NCBI GenBank assembly: GCA_003343805.1
Contig: QAKM01000024.1
Span: forward strand, 1-13,670
DNA: 13,670 nt
Direction: 5' to 3'
Origin: Bacillota bacterium
GTDB lineage: Bacteria; Bacillota; Clostridia; Christensenellales; Borkfalkiaceae
Position numbers and translations under genes: made by a program. Each line of letters begins with the position of its first letter. Position 1 is the stretch's first letter. The notes below the pieces were generated by a model, which worked only from the letters and a program-made list of their open reading frames with translations, had not been told where the DNA came from and made no database searches. Of this stretch, positions 5,592-11,929 are shown in pieces.

Positions 5592-6566
5592 TTGGACGCA
5601 AAGATCACAAAATCGAGGCTTGCCAACCTGTTGTCCTATGACTGGCTGAAGATCATCGCCGCCATCCTCGCGGTGATGTTTCTCCTCATCGTATTCTTTA
5701 CGACCATCAAGACGCGCGCCCGCGAGGAGCAGATCTACACCGTGTACGCCTATTCGACGACGGACTCCGTCTCGAACGAGGATCCCGACATGAAACTCCT
5801 CAACGGCGACGACGGCGGCACCTTTGCGGAGGACGCCCTCGAGAGCGGCGCGTTTTCCTACGATATCCTCAACGTGGAATACGAAAACCTCGGCTCGGAC
5901 AGCTACAGCGAGACCATCTTCACCGCCCGCCGCATGGCCGGGCAGGGGACGGTGCTGTTCGTCTCCGACTACATCTCGCCCGACAAGGATCCCGAGGAAG
6001 TGGAGCTGGTCTCTTCACTCGATCTGCTCTTTCTGGATGCGACGGAGGGCTTTGCGCTCGACACGGAGCAGTACCTTGCCGACTGTGAGGCCTATCTTGT
6101 GCGCTTCTTCGGCGAGGACTGGCGCAGCGGGGCGCTCGATGAGGAGGAGGCGGAGGCGTGCTTCCTTGCCCGCAACGAGAAGGACAACCGCTATCATCTC
6201 GCTTCGCAGAAGGCGCAGGGCATCGAGGACGAAAAGCAGCGGCTCTACAAACTTCGCGAGGACTACATCTTCGTCACGGAGAAGTGCTTCGGGACGGGCG
6301 TCTATACGCATACCGAGGTCGCACTCGGCGGCGACGAGGAGGCGAGCGGAAGCTATGCCGTCAACATCGGGGCGCTCCCGTCGCTGAAGGAGCTCGTCTA
6401 TCACAACGAGGCGCACGGCGAGGAGTATGTGCGCTCGAGTGACGACATCTGCCTCGTGCTGCTCGTCAACGACTACGATCAGGGCAAGGGGGGCGACGTC
6501 GAGAACGATCTCCGCTTTGAGACCGTCTCCTTCCTCCGCTATCTCTTCGAGGAGTACGGCGCGTGA
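5592..6566 (+). CDS. Unknown single-pass membrane protein, acidic outer domain
   Basis: I do not recognise this 324-aa protein. A basic N-terminus is followed by one hydrophobic segment (about 20-38, IIAAILAVMFLLIVFFTT) and then KTRAR, so it could be a signal anchor with the bulk outside or, less likely, a cytoplasmic domain. The remaining 280 residues are soluble, acidic, and have no repeats or recognised motif; two cysteines (in ADCEAYLV and AEACFLAR) are present, with a third in VTEKCFGTG. The start is TTG, chosen because AGGGAGGG ends a few nt upstream and the next Met is inside the membrane segment. It follows lysS by 33 nt and overlaps the next gene by GTGA, so it is a true operon member. 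The position suggests a link to the decarboxylase-like enzyme, but nothing shows a function. Confidence 0.8.
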   Translation: MDAKITKSRLANLLSYDWLKIIAAILAVMFLLIVFFTTIKTRAREEQIYTVYAYSTTDSVSNEDPDMKLLNGDDGGTFAEDALESGAFSYDILNVEYENLGSDSYSETIFTARRMAGQGTVLFVSDYISPDKDPEEVELVSSLDLLFLDATEGFALDTEQYLADCEAYLVRFFGEDWRSGALDEEEAEACFLARNEKDNRYHLASQKAQGIEDEKQRLYKLREDYIFVTEKCFGTGVYTHTEVALGGDEEASGSYAVNIGALPSLKELVYHNEAHGEEYVRSSDDICLVLLVNDYDQGKGGDVENDLRFETVSFLRYLFEEYGA

Positions 6567-7801
6567 GGGCGCGCGTCCGCAACTGCCATATCCTGGAGAT
6601 GCTGCGTGCGCAGAAGAGGCCGCACATCTCCTTTCACACCCCCGGCCACAAGCGCGCGGGGGCGGATATCACCGAACTTTCCTATTCGGACAACCTGCTC
6701 TCTCCCCGTGGCGTCATTGCGCGTGCGGAGGAGGACATTGCCGGCATCACGGGCGCATACCGCGCCTTTCTGCTCACGGACGGCAGTACTTCGGGCGTGC
6801 ATTCGATGCTGCTCGCCCTGCGCGAGGCGGGGATCGGGCGGGTCGCCTATCCCGCCTTTTGTCATAAGAGCGTCAAGGATGCCTGCTATCTGTTCGGGCT
6901 GGAGGGGCGGGAGATCGCCTCTTCCCGCGTTCCCTATCCCCGCCAGCCGTCGCTTTCGGCCATCGAGGAGGCGCTCGGCGGGGCGGAGGCGCTCCTTCTC
7001 ACCTCGCCCGACTATTACGGCAATTTCCCGCCCCTGAAGGAGGTCGCGGCGCTCTGTCGGGCGCAGAACAAGCCCCTTGTCCTCGACGGCGCGCACGGCG
7101 CACATTTCTACGGGACGGAGTATTATGCGGGCAATTTTGCCCGGATGTGGGTGGACGGCGCGCACAAGTCGCTGCCCGCGCTCACGCAGGGGGCGGCGGT
7201 GTTTGCGGCGGATGCCTTCTGGGCGGACAAGCTCGCCTCGTCCGTCGTCCGCTGCCGCACGACCTCGCCCTCCTATCCCATCCTGGCGAGCGTCGAATAT
7301 GCCTACAAATATCCGCGGAGCGAGGGGCTCGTGCGGGAAGCGGAGGCGTGGAAGCGCCGTCTGGGCGCCGAGGAGAACGCCGATTGGACCAAGCTCCTCG
7401 TGCCGTTTGGTTCGGAGTGTGACCGCGCCGAGGCCTTTTTGGAGCGCCGCGGCATCTATCCCGAGTTCAACGACGGGAATTTTCTCATGTTCTATCTCTC
7501 CCCCTGCACGAAGGGACGGGAGCTTGCCCGGCTGGGGCGGCTGATCGGAAAGCTGCCGCGCGGGTCGATCGCTGCGGCCGAGGCATCGCAGGGCATCCCG
7601 GCAGGCAGGACGGTGTGGCTCGCGCCCGAAGAAGCCGTGGGCAGGATCTGTGCGCAGGAGTGCGGGCTCTTCCCGCCCTGTATGCCCCTCGTCTGCGTCG
7701 GGGAGCGCGTCTCCGAGGCTTCGGCCGCCCGCCTGCAGACGGCGCATTCCGTGTTCGGGATGCGGGAGGGGAAGATGCTTGTCTTTGAGGAGGACGCATG
7801 A
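6563..7801 (+). CDS. Orn/Lys/Arg decarboxylase-like PLP enzyme (YaaO-type)
   Basis: The 412-aa fold-type I PLP protein belongs to the Orn/Lys/Arg decarboxylase major-domain family. Visible elements are HTPGHK (25-30), DGSTSGVHS (73-81), TSPDYYGN (147-154), LDGAHGAHF (174-182, cofactor aspartate D175), and the Schiff-base lysine K202 in VDGAHKSLPALTQGA. These enzymes decarboxylate basic amino acids to polyamine precursors or cadaverine; the substrate is not deducible here. It is shorter than the roughly 480-residue B. subtilis YaaO/SpeA proteins, mainly in the C-terminal domain. The start is GTG, overlapping the previous stop as GTGA, with GAGGAG 8 nt upstream. The position just before holB matches the B. 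subtilis yaaO neighbourhood, except that tmk, yaaQ and yaaR are missing. ATGA overlap with holB shows tight coupling. Confidence 0.87.
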   Translation: MRARVRNCHILEMLRAQKRPHISFHTPGHKRAGADITELSYSDNLLSPRGVIARAEEDIAGITGAYRAFLLTDGSTSGVHSMLLALREAGIGRVAYPAFCHKSVKDACYLFGLEGREIASSRVPYPRQPSLSAIEEALGGAEALLLTSPDYYGNFPPLKEVAALCRAQNKPLVLDGAHGAHFYGTEYYAGNFARMWVDGAHKSLPALTQGAAVFAADAFWADKLASSVVRCRTTSPSYPILASVEYAYKYPRSEGLVREAEAWKRRLGAEENADWTKLLVPFGSECDRAEAFLERRGIYPEFNDGNFLMFYLSPCTKGRELARLGRLIGKLPRGSIAAAEASQGIPAGRTVWLAPEEAVGRICAQECGLFPPCMPLVCVGERVSEASAARLQTAHSVFGMREGKMLVFEEDA

Positions 7802-8739
7802 AACAGCTTTTGCGGGAAACGCACGCCTACGGGCGGATCGCGGCGGATGCCCGGGCGGGGCGGCAGGCACAGGCGATGCTCGTGCTCTTCCCCGACGGGG
7901 CGCATCTTCGGGCGCTGCTCAAGGAGTGCGCCAAGGCCTTCTTTGCGGCGGAGGACGGATCGCGCACTGCCTCCCTCATCGACAAGGAGAGCTATGCGGA
8001 CTGCCTCTTCTTCCCCGCGGAGGGCGCCAAACTCACGGTGGACGACGGGGCGCGCATCCTGGAGGAGAGCCTGCTCCGCCCCGTGGAGGGAAAGAAAAAG
8101 CTCTTCGTCCTCGACGCCCTTCAGACGGCGAGCGCCCTCGTGCAGAACAAGCTCTTAAAGGTCCTCGAAGAGCCGCCCCGCGGCGTGAGTTTTCTTCTGG
8201 GCGCGACGGCGGAGCACGCCGTGCTGCCCACCGTCCTGTCGCGGGCGGAGAAGTTCGTGGAGCCGCCCTTCGCGGAGGAGAGCATCTTAAAGGCGCTTCT
8301 GCGGATGTATCCCGGGCAGGCCGGGGCAGAGCGGGCCGCGGCGGCGAGCGGAGGCGTTCTGTCGCAGGCGGAACGATTGCTGTCGGGCGGCGGGGAGAGC
8401 TTCCGCCTTGCCGAAGAATTTGTAAAAAACGACTGCCCCGAGGCATTCTGCCGCAGGGCGGACAAGATGGATAAGGACACGTTCTTTGCGGCGCTCGAAC
8501 TGCTGCTGCGCGATATGCTGCTCATCCGCACGGGACAGGCGCGCTATGCGAGCCGCGCGGACGAAAGGGCGGAGGCGCTCGCCCGCGCCTATCCCGCAGG
8601 GGCGATCTTAACGGCGCTCGAGCGCGTGCGCGAGGCGGAAAAGCGTGTCAATTTCAACGCGGGGCTGGGGCAGTCGCTCTACGTCCTCGCCCTCGAGATG
8701 AAGGAGGAACAGATCAAATGGCAAAAGTTGTCGTCGTAA
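7798..8739 (+). CDS. holB: DNA polymerase III delta' subunit (clamp loader)
   Basis: The 313-aa AAA+ clamp-loader subunit is identified by NKLLKVLEEPPRGVSFLLGA (117-136), which matches the delta'/DnaX signature NxLLKxLEEPP, and by LSRAEKF (147-153), corresponding to the SRC motif; R149 would be the arginine finger. It helps load the beta sliding clamp. The protein is divergent. The N-terminal strand (MLVLFPDGAHLRALLKECAK) has no GxxGxGK phosphate loop, the Walker B DEAD is LDAL, the CxxC zinc module is absent, and SRC is SRA. Lack of ATP binding is usual for delta'; loss of the zinc module is less so. Start overlaps the decarboxylase gene (ATGA); its end overlaps ricT by 22 nt. The position between a yaaO-like gene and yaaT supports the call. 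Confidence 0.87.
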   Translation: MKQLLRETHAYGRIAADARAGRQAQAMLVLFPDGAHLRALLKECAKAFFAAEDGSRTASLIDKESYADCLFFPAEGAKLTVDDGARILEESLLRPVEGKKKLFVLDALQTASALVQNKLLKVLEEPPRGVSFLLGATAEHAVLPTVLSRAEKFVEPPFAEESILKALLRMYPGQAGAERAAAASGGVLSQAERLLSGGGESFRLAEEFVKNDCPEAFCRRADKMDKDTFFAALELLLRDMLLIRTGQARYASRADERAEALARAYPAGAILTALERVREAEKRVNFNAGLGQSLYVLALEMKEEQIKWQKLSS

Positions 8740-9581
8740 AATTCAGGAATAGCTGCAAGCCCTACTATTTCAGCGCGGGGGATCTCACGCTCGATCAGGG
8801 GCAGGGGGTCATCGTCGATACGGCGCATGGCCTCGAATATGCGACCGTGCTCGAGGGCGAGCGCGAAGTTGAGGAGCTCACGGCGCCCTTAAAGCCCGTC
8901 GTGCGGCTTGCGACTCAGCGCGATCTCGAACTCATGGCCAAGAACGATGCGCGCAAGCCCGAGGCGATCCGCCTGTGCAAGGAGAAGATCGCTGCCCGCG
9001 ATCTTCCGATGAAGCTCATCGGCTGCGAGTTTGCCTTTGACGGCAGCAAAGTCATCTTCTATTTCTCGGCCGAGGGCCGGGTGGACTTCCGCGAGCTCGT
9101 CAAGGATCTTGCCTCCGTGTTCCGGATGCGCATCGAGTTGAGACAGGTGGGCGTCCGGGACGAGACGCGCATCTTGGGCGGCATCGCGCCCTGCGGCAGG
9201 GAAGTGTGCTGCGCAAGCTGTATGTCCGATTTCCAGAAGGTGAGCATCCGCATGGCGAAGAACCAGGGGCTTTCGCTCAACCCCACCAAGATCAGCGGCC
9301 TGTGCGGCAGGCTGATGTGCTGCCTTTCCTACGAGAATGCCTACTACGCCGCGGCGTGCAAGCAGGTGCCCAAGCTCGGCGGCAGCGTGGGCACGCCCGA
9401 AGGACGGGGCAGTGTCGTCTCGGTGAATATGCTCAAGATGATCGCGCGCGTCAAGATCGAAAAGGACGGGGCGCTCATCTACCGCGACTTCCCCGTGGAC
9501 GCGCTCGAGTTCAAGCGCGCCGCCGAAAAGCCCGAAAAAGAGGACAAAGAAGAGAAAGAGGAAGAGATTTCCTTGGACTAA
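8718..9581 (+). CDS. ricT: RicT/YaaT (PSP1-domain Y-complex protein)
   Basis: The 287-aa PSP1-domain protein resembles B. subtilis YaaT/RicT, part of the RicA-RicF-RicT complex that directs RNase Y to mature specific mRNAs and influences sporulation, competence and biofilm development; that complex binds [4Fe-4S] clusters. The core runs from about 1 to 230, with the cysteine-rich stretch PCGREVCCASCMSDFQKV and SGLCGRLMCCLSYEN. The cysteines are 159, 164, 165, 168, 196, 201 and 202. The last 20 residues are a charged Glu/Lys tail. RicA (YmcA) and RicF (YlbF) are not in the window. The ATG lies inside holB, with AAGGAGG 10 nt upstream. No terminator follows; a T-run (9590-9595) and the ferredoxin promoter come next. 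It appears to be the last gene of the greA operon. Confidence 0.94.
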   Translation: MAKVVVVKFRNSCKPYYFSAGDLTLDQGQGVIVDTAHGLEYATVLEGEREVEELTAPLKPVVRLATQRDLELMAKNDARKPEAIRLCKEKIAARDLPMKLIGCEFAFDGSKVIFYFSAEGRVDFRELVKDLASVFRMRIELRQVGVRDETRILGGIAPCGREVCCASCMSDFQKVSIRMAKNQGLSLNPTKISGLCGRLMCCLSYENAYYAAACKQVPKLGGSVGTPEGRGSVVSVNMLKMIARVKIEKDGALIYRDFPVDALEFKRAAEKPEKEDKEEKEEEISLD

Positions 9582-9605
9582 GGCAAAGTTTTTTCCTCAA
9601 AGTCC

Positions 9606-9634
9606 TTTACGAACGGCGCAAACTGTGATATAAT
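9606..9634 (+). promoter_or_regulatory. Extended -10 promoter of the ferredoxin gene
   Basis: TTTACG (9606-9611) and TATAAT (9629-9634) are 17 nt apart. TG at 9626-9627 gives an extended -10 element (TGnTATAAT) that compensates for the partial -35. The start near 9641 precedes AGGGAGGT (9651-9658), a near-perfect ribosome site. Confidence 0.78.
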
Positions 9635-9665
9635 ACCAATAAGATTTAGAAGGGAGGTAATCAAG

Positions 9666-9836
9666 ATGGCTCACAAGATCTCCGACGCCTGCGTCTCCTG
9701 CGGCGCTTGCGCTGATGCTTGCCCCGTGAATGCGATCGCTCCCGGTGATTCGACCTATGTCGTCGATCCCGATGTCTGCATCGACTGCGGCGCTTGCGAA
9801 GATGGCTGCCCTACCGGCGCTATCACGGCTGAATAA
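9666..9836 (+). CDS. Small 2[4Fe-4S] ferredoxin
   Basis: This 56-aa protein starts MAHKISDACVSCGAC and has two CxxCxxCxxxCP motifs (cysteines 9, 12, 15, 19 and 38, 41, 44, 48), each binding one [4Fe-4S] cluster. The pseudo-twofold layout and length are those of the soluble clostridial ferredoxins that carry low-potential electrons between pyruvate:ferredoxin oxidoreductase, hydrogenase and similar partners, which indicates an anaerobe. The ribosome site AGGGAGGT is 7 nt before the ATG. Its own extended -10 promoter and strong terminator make it a compact single-gene unit, likely highly expressed (inference). Codon use is markedly T-ending in places (gct, gat, ggt), unlike the C-ending neighbours, as expected for a highly translated gene. 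It interrupts the ricT-trmN6 neighbourhood. Confidence 0.96.
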   Translation: MAHKISDACVSCGACADACPVNAIAPGDSTYVVDPDVCIDCGACEDGCPTGAITAE

Positions 9837-9851
9837 TTTTGCACAGAAGGG

Positions 9852-9882
9852 AAGAGGCGCAGGTACTGCGCCTCTTTCTTTT
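9852..9882 (+). terminator. Rho-independent terminator of the ferredoxin gene
   Basis: AAGAGGCGCAG (9852-9862) pairs perfectly with CTGCGCCTCTT (9866-9876) around a GTA loop, followed by TCTTTT. The stop codon of the ferredoxin is 15 nt upstream. Confidence 0.92.
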
Positions 9883-9923
9883 ATCTTCCCGAAAAAGTCG
9901 CGAAGCGGGTTTTAGAGAAGGGA

Positions 9924-10065
9924 AACTCCCTCCGTCACGGCTTCGCCGTGCTCGACAGCTTTTCGCGCGGCAGAGCCCGCGCTGCTCCTCTTCCCACGCA
10001 TCTGCGCGGGAACCCTATGACTCCTTCAGTCTCGCTGTGCTCGACAGCTCCCTCGGAGAGGGAGC
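9924..10065. repeat. Palindromic intergenic repeat, two related modules
   Basis: Module 1 (9924-9960) runs from ACTCCCTCCGTC through the hairpin CACGGC-TTC-GCCGTG (9936-9950) to GTGCTCGACAGCT. Module 2 (10019-10049) repeats it with a shortened hairpin, ACTCCTTCAGTC then GTGCTCGACAGCT, and runs into the hairpin GCTCCCTC-GGA-GAGGGAGC (10047-10065). The 17-nt core of that last hairpin recurs at 13459-13475. Similar CTCCCTC/GAGGGAG elements are, to my recollection, scattered between genes in many gut Clostridia. There is no coding potential and no transposase. Confidence 0.75.
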
Positions 10066-10086
10066 CGAGAAAAGAGGGAAGCATTT

Positions 10087-10140
10087 GCTCACCCCTCACG
10101 GAATTTGTTTTGCGTCAGCAAAAGAAATTCGGGAACATAT
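10087..10140. repeat. 54-nt hairpin repeat, copy 1
   Basis: It starts GCTCACCCCTCACGG and contains GAATTTGTTTTGC (10101-10113) pairing with GCAAAAGAAATTC (10118-10130) apart from one central mismatch; the loop is GTCA. It ends AACATAT. It is AT-rich against a GC-rich background and nearly identical to the copy at 10265-10317. Confidence 0.85.
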
Positions 10141-10160
10141 TATAATTACTTCCGCGAGCA

Positions 10161-10214
10161 GGGTTTCCCTGCGCTGCGGGACACAATTTGTGCCATACGT
10201 GGCACTTATTGTCC
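10161..10214. repeat. Second type of palindromic intergenic element
   Basis: GGACA (10179-10183) pairs with TGTCC (10210-10214), and inside it GTGCCA (10190-10195) pairs with TGGCAC (10200-10205) around a TACG loop. A small CCCTGCG/CGCTGCGGG palindrome lies just upstream (10167-10180). It sits between the two 54-nt repeat copies and has no coding potential. Confidence 0.6.
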
Positions 10215-10264
10215 TTAGAATGACAGATGCGTGCGCGGGCGATAAAGAAATTAAGACGCACGCA

Positions 10265-10317
10265 GCTCACCCCTCACGGAATTTGTTTTGCGAAGCAAAA
10301 GAAATTCGTGAACATAT
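10265..10317. repeat. 53-nt hairpin repeat, copy 2, abutting trmN6 start
   Basis: This copy matches 10087-10140 except that the loop is GAA rather than GTCA and CGGG becomes CGTG, which restores pairing with the CACG at its left end. The two copies are direct repeats 178 nt apart. It ends AACATAT one base before the ATG of the trmN6-like gene, so it occupies the place where a ribosome site would be. Confidence 0.85.
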
Positions 10318-10318
10318 C

Positions 10319-11050
10319 ATGCAGATCATCGAACCGCTTCTCATCGGAAATTACCGCATCGTGCAGGACACCGAACTCTACCGCTTTACGTCGGATTCGG
10401 TGCTTTTGTCGCGCTTTGTCAAAGCCAAGGCGGGGGAGCGGGTCGCCGACTTCTGTGCGGGCAGCGGCATCGTCGGGCTGCATTTTTATGCCGAAAACGT
10501 TGGGGTCGAGCACGTCACCCTCTTTGAATTGCAGAAGGAACTCGCCGAACTTTCCCGCCGCACGGTGGAGCTCAACGGGCTTGAGGACGTCTTTACCGTG
10601 GAAAACATGGCCGTGCAGGACATCCCGCCCTGCTATATCGAGGCGTTTTCGCTCATCCTCTGCAATCCCCCCTACGAGAAGGGCGGCTTTGAAAACGCCG
10701 ATCCCAAGAAGGCGATCTGCCGCAAGGAGCTCGCGCTGCCCCTTCAAGAGCTCGTCGCCTCGGCGGCGCGGTGCTTGAAATTCGGCGGGCGGTTTGTTCT
10801 CGTGCATCGTGCCGACCGCCTTGCCGAACTCTTCGTCGCCCTTCACGCGGCGGGGCTGGAGCCCAAGAAGCTGCAGCTCGTTGCGGGCAAGGAGGGCGCC
10901 AAGCCCTATCTCGCGCTCGTGATGGCAAAAAAGGGCGGAAAGAGCGGGCTCGACGTGCTGCCTACCCTCTCCAACACCGCGGCGGCGGGCAGGATGGGCG
11001 CGGATGAAACGGGAAAGAGCGCGGCGGAGGCCGCAAAGGAGCAGAGATGA
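10319..11050 (+). CDS. trmN6: tRNA1(Val) A37 N6-methyltransferase-like (TrmN6/YabB)
   Basis: The 243-aa Rossmann-fold methyltransferase has the SAM-binding loop RVADFCAGSGIVGL (41-54), the acidic end of strand 2 at LFELQ (68-72), and the catalytic NPPY (116-119) for adenine or glutamine N-methylation. The N-terminal ...YRFTSDSVLLSRFV matches the YabB/TrmN6 family, which methylates N6 of A37 in tRNA-Val; substrate specificity is inferred from family. The last 35 residues are an Ala/Gly/Lys-rich tail with no fold signature. The ATG at 10319 gives normal family length. It has no Shine-Dalgarno, because a repeat copy ends one base before it. It overlaps rsmI by ATGA, as yabB lies near yabC in B. 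subtilis; yabA and yazA are absent. Confidence 0.9.
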   Translation: MQIIEPLLIGNYRIVQDTELYRFTSDSVLLSRFVKAKAGERVADFCAGSGIVGLHFYAENVGVEHVTLFELQKELAELSRRTVELNGLEDVFTVENMAVQDIPPCYIEAFSLILCNPPYEKGGFENADPKKAICRKELALPLQELVASAARCLKFGGRFVLVHRADRLAELFVALHAAGLEPKKLQLVAGKEGAKPYLALVMAKKGGKSGLDVLPTLSNTAAAGRMGADETGKSAAEAAKEQR

Positions 11051-11847
11051 TCGCATTTGTAGCAACGCCCATCGGCAATCTGAAGGACATCACCCTGCGT
11101 GCGCTCGAGGCGCTGCGCGGGGCGGACGTCATCTTCTGTGAGGACACGCGGCATACCGTCAAGCTGCTTTCCGCTTACGACATCAAAAAGCCCCTCCGCG
11201 CCTGCCACAAGTTCAACGAGCACGAGGCGGCGGAGGAGATGATCGCCCTTTCCCGGGAGGGGAAGGAGATCTGCGTCGTCTCGGATGCGGGGATGCCCGT
11301 CGTCTCCGACCCCGGCAACACCGTCTGCCGGGATCTTCGGGCGGCGGGGGTGCCCTATACCGTGCTCCCCGGGGCGAATGCGGCGCTCTCGGCACTCGTC
11401 TTATCGGCGCTGGATGCCTCCCGCTTTACCTTTGTCGGCTTTCTGCCCGACAAGGCGGGGGAGCGGATTCGCCTTCTGGAGCGCTTCAAAAACGCCCGGG
11501 AGACCCTCCTCTTCCACTCCGCCCCGCAGGACGTCGACCGCGACATCGCGGCGATGTACGAGGCGTTCGGCGACCGCCGCGCCTGTGCCGTCCGCGAGAT
11601 CACCAAGCTCTATGAGGAGGCGAAGGAATTCACGCTTCAAGGGGGGCTTGCGGGCGAAAAGCGCGGGGAGTATGTGCTCGTCGTCGAGGGCGCGAGCGGG
11701 GAGAGCCCTTTGAATGCGCTCTCCGTGCGCGAACACGTCAAGGCGTACATGGACGAGGGGCTCCCGAAGAAGGAGGCGCTCAAAAAAGCGGCGCTCGATC
11801 GGGGCGTCTCCAAGAGCGCGCTCTACCGCGAGACGCTCGATCTGTGA
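11047..11847 (+). CDS. rsmI: 16S rRNA C1402 2'-O-methyltransferase RsmI
   Basis: The 266-aa tetrapyrrole-methylase-fold protein transfers a methyl group from SAM to the 2'-O of C1402 in the 16S rRNA decoding centre. Hallmarks are ATPIGNLKDITLRALEAL (6-23), FCEDTRHTVKLL (30-41), VSDAGMPVVSDPGN (78-91) and FVGFLP (129-134). The canonical SDAGTP is SDAGMP here (M83). The C-terminal EGLPKKEALKKAALDRGVSKSALYRE is the usual small helical domain. The ATG overlaps the trmN6 stop (ATGA) with AAAGGAG 5 nt upstream. No terminator follows; the promoter of the next gene begins 17 nt after the stop. Confidence 0.96.
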   Translation: MIAFVATPIGNLKDITLRALEALRGADVIFCEDTRHTVKLLSAYDIKKPLRACHKFNEHEAAEEMIALSREGKEICVVSDAGMPVVSDPGNTVCRDLRAAGVPYTVLPGANAALSALVLSALDASRFTFVGFLPDKAGERIRLLERFKNARETLLFHSAPQDVDRDIAAMYEAFGDRRACAVREITKLYEEAKEFTLQGGLAGEKRGEYVLVVEGASGESPLNALSVREHVKAYMDEGLPKKEALKKAALDRGVSKSALYRETLDL

Positions 11848-11864
11848 CGATCGTTCCGAAACAC

Positions 11865-11893
11865 TTGACAAGCCCATCGGGGCGTACTATAAT
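11865..11893 (+). promoter_or_regulatory. Consensus promoter of the O-antigen-ligase-like gene
   Basis: TTGACA (11865-11870) and TATAAT (11888-11893), 17-nt spacer, match the sigma-A consensus fully. The start near 11900 gives a 30-nt leader with GGGAG (11918-11922) seven nt before the ATG. Confidence 0.87.
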
Positions 11894-11929
11894 TGAGACA
11901 GGTCTGCCGCTGCGGCCGGGAGAGAGGAT

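Larger units (their letters stand above)
9883..10318. other. Gene-free repeat mosaic between ferredoxin and trmN6
   Basis: Between the ferredoxin terminator and the trmN6 start there is no credible gene on either strand; frames across it are open only by chance. It holds the palindromic modules and the two hairpin-repeat copies listed separately. The segment 10141-10150 has TATAAT (10141-10146) after copy 1, but no good -35 lies 17 nt upstream, so I do not call a promoter. The promoter for trmN6-rsmI is not evident. Confidence 0.7.

Noticed and set aside
6539..7870. 443-codon open frame on the minus strand
   Set aside because: It lies antisense to a well-supported PLP decarboxylase-like gene, is Arg/Pro-rich in composition, and is typical of GC-rich shadow frames. 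The same applies to other long antisense frames over the holB, aminotransferase and O-antigen-ligase genes.
10087..10317. CRISPR array
   Set aside because: There are only two copies of the 54-nt element, 178 nt apart; the intervening DNA is itself palindromic repeat and no cas gene is present.
9839..10318. In-frame upstream extension of the trmN6 gene by about 160 codons
   Set aside because: The extension runs through the ferredoxin terminator and both repeat copies, has no family similarity, and would make the protein far longer than TrmN6/YabB.
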